A stretch of 64,000 nt of DNA from NCBI GenBank assembly GCA_022393335.1, contig JAJEKB010020467.1, forward strand, positions 464,740 to 528,739. Reading direction: 5' to 3'. Of this stretch, positions 22,572 through 33,773 are shown piece after piece (positions within the stretch are counted from its first letter, which is position 1; the number at the start of each line of letters is the position of its first letter). Position numbers and translations under genes: made by a program. The notes below the pieces were generated by a model. That model was given only the letters and a program-made list of their open reading frames with translations. It made no database searches and had not been told where the DNA came from. The stretch is from Macrotrachela quadricornifera (Eukaryota > Rotifera > Eurotatoria > Philodinida > Philodinidae).

Positions 22572-25544
22572 ACAGTATTTTATCACAATTAACTGTGTAT
22601 TTTCTTCTGGATTCTTTCACATTATATTTTTGGTTGTCAACAAACAATACATTTAATACTTAATTGCTCAACAAAATTGATATTTGAACGTATTATTGCT
22701 CTTTTGGTTTTTATATAAGAAAAGACTTGATCATAATTGATTTCATATTTGTCCATTATGTATTCTCTTACTATCAAAACATTTTCGGAAATAGCAGACG
22801 TAGTTTGATATGTCTTGTTCTAATAAATCATTAATTTCGATTATTTTACAGATTATTTCATGAAAATTTTCTTTCATTCCTTTATCCAATATTGATTCAT
22901 AGCGGATTAGTTTAGAGATTCATTTTTAAGATTATTACTGAATAAATTTCAATGTTTTGTATTTGTTTGATACGCATTTTGTTGGATTCAGAGATATTTA
23001 TCGCGGCGGTGACAAACTTTGAGATGCGATGGACATCTCTGATGGGAATGAATGTTTTGGAATTGAATAATTTGATTTTGGTTGATTTTACGTAAGTTTC
23101 GAGATTCAGTATTTTTTAAAAATTAGTTAACATTAACATCTAAAATTCAATTTTGTGTATATGGATTATTTATTGCTGTTTCAGTTTTCATAAGTATATG
23201 AACTGTAAGTCATTAGTATTACTGAATTAGAAAGATTAAACTGCAAATTGCTTTCATAGTCACATTCGATCGCTCATGGTGAATTATTAAATTAACTAGG
23301 AATCAATGAAGTATAAACTATGTCTTTTTATCGGAGTCAGTTGTTTAAAAGTTAATGGGAAACCGTGCGGGATATAGTTACCGTAGCCATACATTCCTTC
23401 ACAGGTTTGGATTTGACGAGAAATACGTAAACTTGAAACCGGTCGGTCTAAGTTTATGGCTTGACACGCGAAAAACTGGCCCGTCCAAATTCTTCATTTA
23501 ACTGGTAAAACAAGCGGCGCACCCATGTATTAGCTAAGTTCGCGAAACAGCCTGTTACTTTGATTCTACCAAGACATACAATATCAAACTCATACAATTC
23601 TTGGAGTTTCTATTAGCAGTATCTTTTGTTTCTAGTCTGTCACGTTTAATATGCTAATATACAGAACTAATGAAGATTCCTTTCAAGAAGTTTCAACTAG
23701 GCCTCATAGCAACTAAAACTCAACAACAGATAACTATTCTTTTAGTCTTTTCAAATAATGATATGATTTCTTTACAATTGATAGGTTTAATCGATTCTCA
23801 TTTTAAATACTTCGCTCCTTACCACAGCTGAAAAGTATTTCACTCTATAAAAAAATGCTACTACAGCGAGAAAGATAATATAAGCTAGTTTGTAAGATTT
23901 TTACATTAGACTTTCTATTTAACGTTTATTGATGCCTAAATATTATCGCGGTTGCATGGTGCTAGTAGTTAGAAAGACCTTGACAACAGAAATGATTTTA
24001 TTCAAAGTATTTTGCTATAAAAGTATGAAGTTGAATCCTGATGATTATTGAGGTTTTACGAAAATCAGCAAAGATTCCTGCCTATGAGTAATCTAGAGAT
24101 TTCAAGAAAAATCTTGAATTTAAATCGACGACAGCTTGTAAAATCTGTTTAGCTTTTCATGAATATAATAAATTTATTTGACATAATATGAGCCTCTGAT
24201 GGAAAGATGAAAAGGCGTTGTTCAATATTTAGAACTGCGATTTTCAATACGATTGAAGTTTTGTCAGTGGAAAACTTTCCGGATCAAATCTTTTGACCAT
24301 TCGTTCCACAGAAAGCCTTAAAAATTAGTAAAATAAGCAAGTTTTAATATCCAAAAAATTTTGAAAAGATCGGTAAAATACCGGAAAAGGCTCGAGCGGT
24401 AACTGACACACCGATCAGTCTGGCTTTAAGTATGGAAATACGTAGTTAGCTTGCGTTGGAATACATGTGAAAATTGAGTGGAGAATGTCTGCTGGAGGTC
24501 AAGTCAGATTCTATTGTTTCCGTTCAAAAATGGAATATTTCGATTAAAAATGGAAGCTGCCGAAGCTCTTCCTTCCATTTTTCCACGATTTGTGACCTCA
24601 GTGACAAGAAAGAAAGCGAAAAATTCGATACATTGCAGGAAAACTGCAGAACCGCCCGTTTCTTTGTCATATTATTCGACTTGGATTTCTGGCAACGCCT
24701 CTTCAGTATACGAAACATTTTTTTTTCGGTAAGTTTGATAAATACTGTTACAAATGAAATAGCTTGTTTTCATGCGATAAATTTTTCTATGATGTATGAA
24801 TTTAACCAATCACTAAACTAATATTTGATTATGAACGTATTAATATTAATTAATGAAAGTAAACATTGTTAAAAAATGTTACGTGTCAGCGTTACTCTAT
24901 ATGATTGTCTGATCATTGCGCCATCTCTTATTTATTCATATGTATATCATTCTCCATTATTTCATTGTTCCTTTATTCTTCCTCTCATATATCGTAGTTG
25001 ATATTCCACTACCTAAAAAAAGATTTTAGTTCTTAGTCACACGTTACAGTCTAGGTTTTTGACTATACTTACTTTGCATTTTCATTTTCTTTAATGACAA
25101 TACATCTTGACCTAATGCAAACATAGTTTCACAGAAGGTCAAATTTTCTATCCTTTGACATATAAAGTAATCCTTTTATAAATAGAGAGCGAAAAAATTC
25201 CATAGAAATTAAACTGCAATTTATTATGCCCCATCCATTACGTTGTTAATATAAAATAAAATATTTTTTCTTTTCTGTGTTGTTGTTACCATGTCGATTC
25301 ATACATCGAATCATTTCTTTTTTTAGCATTATTCTAATATTAATTTCATTAACAGTGATTGGTTGCTTTGATTTGCTTGTGTTTATTCATCGTCTTGATT
25401 TTTTTCTACGTTCTTTTTTGCAACATGGTTACAGGTGAGCTATAAAAATCGAGTGAATAGTAACCATATTCATACATATTGATTAACAACAAAATTGTGA
25501 CGTTCTTTTGAATTTTATATTCTTTTTAGAAGATATTGTGCGCA
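22572..25544. other. Intergenic region upstream of the calcium-sensor gene
   Basis: 23340-23580 is less AT-rich than its surroundings but has no open frame. Open frames at 24474-24821 overlap on both strands and look like chance. Near the gene, a possible 5' UTR intron lies at 25435-25529 (CAG/GTGAGC donor, TTTTTAG acceptor); the acceptor could also be a trans-splice site. Confidence 0.35.
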
Positions 25545-28500
25545 ATGGCTTCGGCACATGCAAATGATTTGACCCAAGATCAATTGAATTCTCTGTTAGA
25601 AATAGCAGGATCGCAGGTGGAAGAAGAAATTCGTAAAGAATGGAGTTAATCTAACAATAATTATTTTAATTGCTCGATACAACCGAAATTTTCATGTGAT
25701 GAGTTCATAAGACAGTTGAGAATGCATCCTATTCCGTGATGTGGAGCTTTGTGAAATAGAATGACTGCTCGAAATGTTGACTGTCTTCTCTCAATAAGGT
25801 ATACTAAATGTATAGTGTCATTTCGATTTACTTCGTCGTATTTATCAAAGAAAGAAGAAATAATTTACCTTTTCATAAATATTAAAAAATACACAGTCAA
25901 ATATATGCAATTAGTAATCTATCGCAAGATTTTGTCATATAGATCAGTCTCTAGAATTTTCTGCCCAGAAAGATATTCAAGTCATCCAATTATTTTTGAG
26001 CTGAAACTTTTCACATAAATGATCCTTAAATCGAACACAAAACAAAGAAATATCAATGAATTATTGGAGCCGCATAGTGACCGGTTTTCGTGTTTCGAAA
26101 ATGATTTCGGTTTCTCAGCCATTATCGTATGTCACTTAGAAGACAAATTATGTTGAGTATGATCTGTCGCTGTTTTGATGTATTAATTATGCATATTGGT
26201 ACTAATATGTTATTCTTATCACAAAAATGGAATTTGAGGAAGAAAACTAGGAGTTTTTGAAAAACCAATAATTTAGTGTAATTTTATTGATACTGTATTC
26301 TAGAAAAACAAGCCTGTATTCTAGGAAATGGAAACTTATCCATAACTATTAAAAGTTTCCGAAAAGTTTCCGCTACTTTGAAATGTTTTCAAAAGTATCA
26401 ATTTAAACATTCTAAAAATATTTAAAAATATGCTATTTGACTGACGAAAACTGTCAAGGTGTTACACGAAACTCGTCTAGCCACTCAGATTGATAGCAAA
26501 TTCGGAAAGATAAGGCTAAATATCTATTCGATTTTGGAGGTAGTTCATCGAAAGCCTAGTTCAATCTACTAAAGATACAATGTAAAGCTGAAATTTGATT
26601 TCTAAATATGTCATTAATGACCCCAAAAGGCTTCCAAAATTTTATAAACATGCAGAACTTCTCAATAAAACATCTCAAACATATTTCGATCACTGTTTGA
26701 CAAAAACTATTTGTTATCCAAAGTTTTTAAATATAATACTTGAAACTAGAATTCAAGTATTCAAAGGAAGAGAGTAGGGGTGGGAGTGAGAACCTCCCAG
26801 AGCCAACTGAGGGTGAGAGGAAATCCTGGGGACGATGGGCAGAATCCGACAGGGGCCAGATGAGGTTAAGGGTGGAAAGTTTGGGGGAGGGTTAGTGCAG
26901 AGCGAGTTGAAAGTGAAGGCGGACGGCGTCAAAACTCTACAGGATCAACTGAGGGCGAGAACGAAACCTTTGGGGAGGAGGTGCCGAAAGCGCATAGGGA
27001 TAGATGAGAATGAAGGGAAAGCACTTGGGAGGAGGGGACAGAATCCGAAAGGGGCAGCTGAGAATAGAACCCGCGTGGGGTGCCAAAACCACATAGGGCT
27101 AGCTAAGGGTGAGCAGGGAAACGCTGGAGTGGGTTTAAATATTTGGATACTTGAATACTTGAAGTGAATAGTTGAATACTTGAATTCAACTTTCAAGTTT
27201 GACACTACTAAGTGTTGTTCATGAATGATTCCCAGAGTCCATAAAGTACTCGATAAGGTTGCAGTCAAAATCAAGCCTTCTTTATCAATATTTTCAATTT
27301 GCAAGAAGATACACAGATGTCATGAAAAATTCAGAATAAAAGTAAATTCTTGTAAATCGAAAGTGTTTGAAAAGCAAAATTATTTTAATGATATTTTTCA
27401 ATCTACGCTATTTACATGAGATCTAATGATACATAAAACTTATGGACAAAAGTTTCTCACTCAATTAATATACAAATATTTGAGAATAGGTTGAAAATTC
27501 AATAGCACGACTATAATCTTTCTGCAACGATTCATGTATACTTATTCATGTACTCCCTGTATATTGACAACATAATCGACTTATAGGAAAATGAGTTTAA
27601 ACCCAAGATGACATCTGGGATCATATTATTGTAAATTTTAGCCTAAATATAAAATCAAAATGGTACATGAATGAAGTCCAGCATACTTTAACATACATCA
27701 GATTCACTAGCTCAATTATTTTGAATTGCAAAAAATAGATAACTGCTATACAAAGCACTTCCAAGTTGTCATTTTATTACTTCATCATTATTATGTCTGT
27801 CTTTCGCTTTAAAACGAGTTTTCTGTTTTTTATAATGAAAAATCGTCAAGATGTTTATGCTAGAATTGATTTACTTTTTAGAGACCTTGCAACAAAAATA
27901 TCCTGATGGTTACGTAACAGAAAAGCAATTCATCGACTTAGTGTGTTCACATGACAATGAAGACGAGAAAATGTTAACTGTTCCGTTTGCTAAACGCATT
28001 TTCGCTGCAGCTGATCGAAACAATTCAGGTAAATGTTTTTCTTCGTCGATTGCTTCGATAAAAGTATAAGATATAAATCAACTTTCCACCATGGTAAATA
28101 AAAATCGATAACACCAGATTTGGGATCATGATATTTTGAGAAATAATCATATGGGGATAAGAAATTCGATATAGGCTATGATCTTAGTATAGTTATTTAC
28201 CGCTGCAGACTGTTTTGAAGACCGAATCCATAATTCATTGGTTTTTGAAAGTTGTGACCGCATTATTATGATAAACATATACTAAAAGTAATGTGCAATT
28301 GTCACCAAATCCTTAACCGTAAGTTTTCATGACTTATCATTTGTTTTTCGAAAATTCGAAAATTTTACTTGAGAAGAGCTTTAGAAAAATCTGGAACTAA
28401 CTGCACATAACTTTCACACTATATTAATTACAATGATACTGTAAAGAGACATGAATCTACTTTCCAAAATGTCTCCCGAGATCATCGTTCTGCATGTTTT

Positions 28501-30437
28501 TTTTTTAAATTTCTTCTTTATCTTCTGAAAGAACTTATACAGGTGTATTGCTTTCGCTGTGAAACGCGTTTTTCAGCTGAATATTTTCGATTTGACATGC
28601 TTTTTGTACAGATAAGCATACAAATTTAGTAATACACATCTCTTATCTTTATATCACACTTTCGAGATTTTGAATATTAATATTATTATCAACGCGATCA
28701 ATTTAATATGATTATATACATTTCAAAAATAGATTTGGAAAATGTTTTCAGTAACCCTTATATGAAATACAAGGATCAAAACCCTTGATGTCATCTCACG
28801 GTAGATATTTATCTTAAGATTATAGGCTATATTAAACATATTATTTTCATGTAACTATTTCTCAAAACAATCGAGGATCAAAAACTAGTCTTATGGACGA
28901 TCACCTATTTGAGCAGTTTATCTAATACAATTAACTTCGAATGATTTCAAAACAATAGCTTCTTAAAATCGGAAACTCAATTTTTTCAACATTTTCAGTA
29001 TTTTTCAGAGATTAGTGAAGCTCATGTTTTTAGCTTAACGAAACACATTCGTTTGTATTAACATCAAATGAGTTTTTTTTTCGACAGTATATTATCGGAT
29101 AAAAACATTTTTTGTTGATATTGATGCCATTTCAATGATGAATAACAGTCAATACTTTCGCATTGTGTTCTATTCAAGTAGATAAATTTGAAAAAGGTCT
29201 CTCAAGTTACAGAAACTAGTGGCCTACAGAAATTTTCAAAACATTAGAATCACTATTAAATCATTCCAATAATCGAGTTTTCAAGATGTCAAATCGCTTT
29301 GTGATCAATACTATATTCATATGATAAATCCTAATATTCAATGGAAAAGAATAGAATAATTCGTTGTTCAAATTTTCCTTTCTGAGATATCATATTTTTA
29401 ATGCAACCTTTTAGCAAAATGTTTAGATCCACCTCAGCTTGATCTGAAAGGTTCACTGTCGAATTTAAATTTTGAAAATTAACAGAGACAGAGCTCTGGA
29501 TATGACTAGTTTTTTCAGAGAGTTAGAGGTTCTTTTTATTGCTTCTATTCTAAGACACAAGCATAACAAAATGTAATTTTTCACAGTGACACAACAATTG
29601 AGCTTCTAATAGCAGAGCCCCAACATTAAAACTCATCAATATGTAACTTTAATCAGAACCAATAATAGACTGTATATATTATTCAGTATGATAAAGGGTG
29701 AGAGATGGGGCTGTAGTTGAAAGTGAGAATTAGAACGCGGAGAACAATGACAGTGTCGAATAGAGTAAGAGTAAGGGCACAAAAGTGAGTTAGTATTTTT
29801 TATAATAGAGTTCAAAAAAAGAAAAACTTTTCATGTGGACGAGATTTCTAACACATTAGATTGATAATTTATCATCATTCTAAGTGATTTGACATAGTTA
29901 GATTAGCGAGATAAAATGAAGAATGACTCCACAAATTCTTGCAGAATATGGAAGATATTGAAAAATCGAGTTTCCAAAGTTTTAAACTATATGTTTTGAA
30001 ATCATTCTGGATCTGTAAGACCATCCAGTTTTACTGACTTTTCAGGCACAATGGATTTTTATGAAATTCTGAAGATTCGTCTATTGCTTCAATCAAAAAA
30101 TCCAGAAGTAAGATTGAAGGGTCTCTTCTTTTTGGGTGATGGTGACCGTGATGGTTTTATTAGCCAAGACGAGATAGTTGAAGTTTTAACAATCGCAGAT
30201 ATGCTGGGCAATGCCTTCGCGGTACAAGTTATGCCAAACAAGCAAGAAATCGAGAAGAATAAGCCATTAATCGAAGAACAATTCAAAAATCTGGTGAAAC
30301 AAAAATTCGGCGACAAGACAAAAGTAACTGAAGAAGAGTTTCGTCAAATTTTCGATGACAAGCAACTCCAAAATGCTCTTCTAACGGCTTGGTTTTTTGC
30401 CGGAAGTTCTCTTCAAGCGTTATCCCGTAAAAATTAA
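25545..30437 (+). CDS. Neuronal calcium sensor/recoverin-like EF-hand protein, three exons
   Basis: The model joins 25545-25644, 27882-28028 and 30046-30437: 212 residues, both junctions after codon base one. Introns are 2.2 and 2.0 kb. The order fits the recoverin/NCS family: N-terminal helix with EEIRKEW, a degenerate EF1 with the family-type P-D-G (41-43), EF2 loop 78-89 (D-x-N-x-S-G-T-x-D-x-x-E), EF3 loop 114-125 (D-x-D-x-D-G-F-x-S-x-x-E), and a degenerate fourth hand near 169-181. EF2 and EF3 look able to bind calcium. The protein begins Met-Ala, so the N-terminal Gly myristoylation site typical of the family is absent. It is probably a cytosolic calcium switch; its target is unknown. 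EF2 is completed only by joining exons 2 and 3, which strongly supports that splice. The exon 1 to 2 join uses a weak GTTAAT donor. AATAAA lies near 30572. Confidence 0.8.
25645..27881. other. Intron 1 of the calcium-sensor gene
   Basis: It is AT-rich except for the GC-rich tandem array at 26770-27135, flanked by short TTGAATACTT-type inverted repeats (26740-26765 and 27140-27200). No other exon is supported. Confidence 0.5.
26770..27135. repeat. GC-rich degenerate tandem repeat in intron
   Basis: Purine-rich units of roughly 53-55 bp recur, with AACTGAGGGTGAGA, a GGGGAGGAGG block and CAGAATCCGAAAGGGGC as landmarks. The + strand is G-rich throughout, unlike all neighbouring DNA. Open frames across it are by-products of composition. 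A similar but shorter purine-rich patch occurs in intron 2 near 29690-29780. Confidence 0.7.
28029..30045. other. Intron 2 of the calcium-sensor gene
   Basis: It is AT-rich with no exon seen. The last 254 bp (from about 29792) are shared with the duplicate at 15578. A GAGA-rich patch lies at 29690-29780. Confidence 0.5.
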
Positions 30438-32216
30438 TAAACAGACAAACAATATCTCTACTTTTCTTTTTCTCTTGCACGCATAAATTCACTCTTCGAA
30501 TAACACTATTTGCTTTCTTCCGTCGATTTTATCCTTTCTGACATCATCTGTGCTTTATGTTTTCGTATTTTGAAATAAATAATCAACATAAGTTCCAACA
30601 GTAAACATAATGAATCTAGCGAGTCACTCATTTCGACAATTTTAATTTTAATTTTTTGGCCATTACAAGTAAAGACCTTGTAGAATTTATATTGTCTAGT
30701 CCATACTTACAGGTATTTTCTCATGACCTATCAAGTGACTATTAATTTTAGTTGCAATGAGGAGTTCTATTTTCATGAAATTCTCAATTTCATCAATTTC
30801 TAATCAAACAAAACAATGTTTTGAAAGTGAATGGTTCTCCAATATAAATATAAATGAAAAATGGTCATCTTGAAAGAGTAGTCTGTTTTTCTATAGAGAT
30901 GGAACAAATCTTAAACCTTGAGAAATGGATTAGAATTGCCACCTGACGAGCTACAAAATTATATATGAGGCTTGTTTCAAAGCTTTACTACTTTGACAAT
31001 TCTAGTCCACTTTGCCAGCGATTTCTGTAAAAAAAATTCGTTTTTTGCTGGAATTGGAAAAATTATACCTGTTTTTGAGGCGTTTCGTTGTTCAGCTATT
31101 GCCTAAGGTTTTAAAAAAATCCATGTTAAAACTCATTGTCATATATGATTCAATGCATTTTGTTCTGTTCTTTTTGATGATGAAAACCACAGCTTTTTAC
31201 CATATTCCTATCAAAAGGTATTTAAAAAATACTCACATGTTTTTATTTTGAAATGAACAATAGTATGTAGGTTTAGAGGTGTAAGCCGATAGATTGATCG
31301 ATAGGAACATTAATTTTTTAAAAATGCTCGATGGCGCAGATCTGTTATTGCAAAGTTCCGCAGTGGTATCGGCTCAAAAATTTTAAAACTTCGAATACTA
31401 TCAGTGATACGATGGGTGAAATTTTAATAAATGATTAACAGTATATGAAAATCTACACAAGGTACAAGTGAGACATTTTGATATTATTCGTTTAAATCGA
31501 TTTTGGTTGATTATGCTTAATCAGATGAATCCAGTATCCCATTATCTAAAATGATCTCTTCCATCAGCTAGATTTCATTGTTTCTGAGAGCATGAATACG
31601 ATCGAAACTTATTGAATTTGATGAGTGGATATTAACGAGATATAGTGAAAATTATCAGAATTCATTAAAAAATGTTCAATCATATCTCATCATCGTATAT
31701 CATCGAATCTTGAGTTTACCCGACAAGTTACGGCTTAGGAATAGTCATCTGAGTACTTTTTTTTTTCTATTTTTCTCTTGTTTCAATCACATTTTCTATG
31801 CAGATATCTTTTTCAAATATATGTAATACAAAATTCTGTGTGAAAACAATGATTAAATAAAGAAAATTTCAATGGTAGCTACTAGTGACATAAATATGTC
31901 GGAAGATGTTTTGGTTCAAAAACACTTAAAACAAAAAAAATGACATACTCTTGACCATCTATTTTATCTCTTAAAAGTACTATGAAATTTCTGTTAGATA
32001 CAAAGAATAAAGTATTTTTTTTCTTTTATTTATTATGTATATCTTTCATTCTTTCTAAAGTTGCGACCATATATGCAACTATTCTAATGATGTATTCTTT
32101 TAAAGATGCTTTAAGTGAAATATAATGACTTGATCATTAATTCTTAATATTTTGCGCACATTTCTTTTCTGCCTTTTTATTTTGAGCATGTCTTTGAATG
32201 CTTTTTTATTTTTACT
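30438..32216. other. Intergenic DNA downstream of the calcium-sensor gene
   Basis: The part to about 30860 is shared with the upstream duplicate. From there on no gene is seen; the 79-residue frame at 31012 begins at a non-ATG codon and has no recognisable product. Confidence 0.45.
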
Positions 32217-32220
32217 TTAA

Positions 32221-32588
32221 CACATTCACCACGATTCAAATTCCATAGAAACTAACATCTTTAAATACGTTTTATTAGAAAACATAACACACCACAAGAT
32301 GCAACATGAAAAGCTCTACAATCTACATCATAAAACTTATTTCAATTGTGTACTTTTTGTTTTCAAAATAAACTAAAATTGTGTGTGACCAATTTTTGAG
32401 GTTGCGAAAATTGATTGCACAGAATTTTACTTTTTTCGAAAACAAACAATAAACTTTACGATGTAGATTGTAGAGCTTTTCACGCTGAATCTTATGCTAT
32501 ATGTTGCTTTTTTAATAAAACGTATTTAGAGATTAAAATATGAAATGCAAAGTGGGGTCCATCGGTGGACTCCATCGTGGTGAATGTG
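32221..32588. mobile_element. piggyBac-type MITE (368 bp)
   Basis: TTAA flanks at 32217-32220 and 32589-32592. Termini are CACATTCACCACGAT and its complement ATCGTGGTGAATGTG. Inside, long subterminal inverted repeats pair 32265-32335 (AAATACGTTTTATTA, GCTCTACAATCTACATC) with 32455-32535. The right end has a palindrome-like GGGTCCATCGGTGGACTCC at the place where the 10.9-kb element has its 20-bp palindrome. No coding. It is a non-autonomous relative of the piggyBac elements at 10.9 and 51 kb. Confidence 0.8.
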
Positions 32589-32592
32589 TTAA

Positions 32593-33773
32593 ATACCTGT
32601 TAGAGTAATGAATATAATTCATATACCATAGAGTACTGCAAAGAAATGAGGACTATGTTTAAAGTGAACAATTTCATCTGTTTTTTCCTTTGTATGTGTA
32701 TTTTGATGATGTTAAAAGAAGAGTAAAATAGCAAATAGCCATTCTCACTATTTTAACTTCTTCATTAAGTTAACCAAAACCTGACTTACACGAAATTGTT
32801 TACATTAACTAGGAAGCATATGAATACTTTATACTTTTTCTTTTATTATTTTAGATAATTATGTATTATTTTGAGTTGAAAGTTCGTCCTGAGTTTAGGA
32901 TTGGATTAGTAAGGATTTTTCTTTTCTTGATAACTTCATCTTTATTTTCCTCTGACGAAATGGTTGAAATTGCCTTTTTATATGTTTTCTTCTTATGTAA
33001 AATAATATAATAACAGATGCGGCCTATTATACCATCTAAAATTTCTCTAAATTGTCTGTTGAATTATTTTGTTCATTATTCTAGAAAGTTTTCGATCATC
33101 CAACATCTTCGACTTCTTTCAAAATAACAAAATTTTCAAGTTAGTATTTTTATCTTAAATTTGCTATTTGAATAATTTATGATTAAATATTTTATTCAAT
33201 GCATAAAAAGGAATAAGAATAATATGAAGAAGAGAAACATAAAAGTGAATGAAAGATAAAAGAAAATAGAAGAGAGTAATGTTGATCGGTTCTTATTGAA
33301 TGATCACAATCATACGTATTAGAAAAAATTTAAACGAAAAGAGAAAACAATTAATAAGAAAAGTTGACATATATTCAATTATGATTTGATCAGACCTAAT
33401 AAACTGTAGCTCATTCGTTATATTATTTTTAAAAAAAGGGCAAAATACTAATTATTATCTTCCAATTTATTGTTTTGAATGATTTTTCTCATTAAATACG
33501 TTTTCGATAGCTAACAAGGGTGTTCTTTAAAGTGTTGAAATCTCTGATACGTTCAATTGATCATTCAATATTGCATGCCAATCGTATCGATTTTTGATGA
33601 GAACGTATTTTAAGTAAAATAGTTAAGTAGATAAGTAGTTGTACTTGTACTAATCCGATCATTGTCATTATAGATCGACTACATTGCTAGGAGATAATAT
33701 ATACCTTTTCCTGATGAATGCGTAAGATGAGCAGACATTATATTTCATTTTTGTCATTATTTTACAGAGTTAC
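32593..33773. other. Upstream region of the urea transporter gene
   Basis: AT-rich, no exon seen. A TTATTTTACAG acceptor ends six bases before the ATG at 33774, so the transcript probably has a spliced or trans-spliced 5' leader. Confidence 0.4.

Noticed and set aside
24474..24821. 115-codon frame as a gene
   Set aside because: It starts at a non-ATG codon, overlaps equally long frames in other phases, and has no recognisable product.
26835..27304. Open frames of 110-119 codons on both strands as genes
   Set aside because: They lie over the GC-rich tandem array, where composition removes stop codons; no domain or ATG context supports them.
30051..30437. EF-hand exon as a stand-alone single-exon gene starting at ATG 30051
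   Set aside because: A TTTTCAG acceptor ends five bases upstream, and joining to 27882-28028 completes a canonical EF-hand loop in phase.
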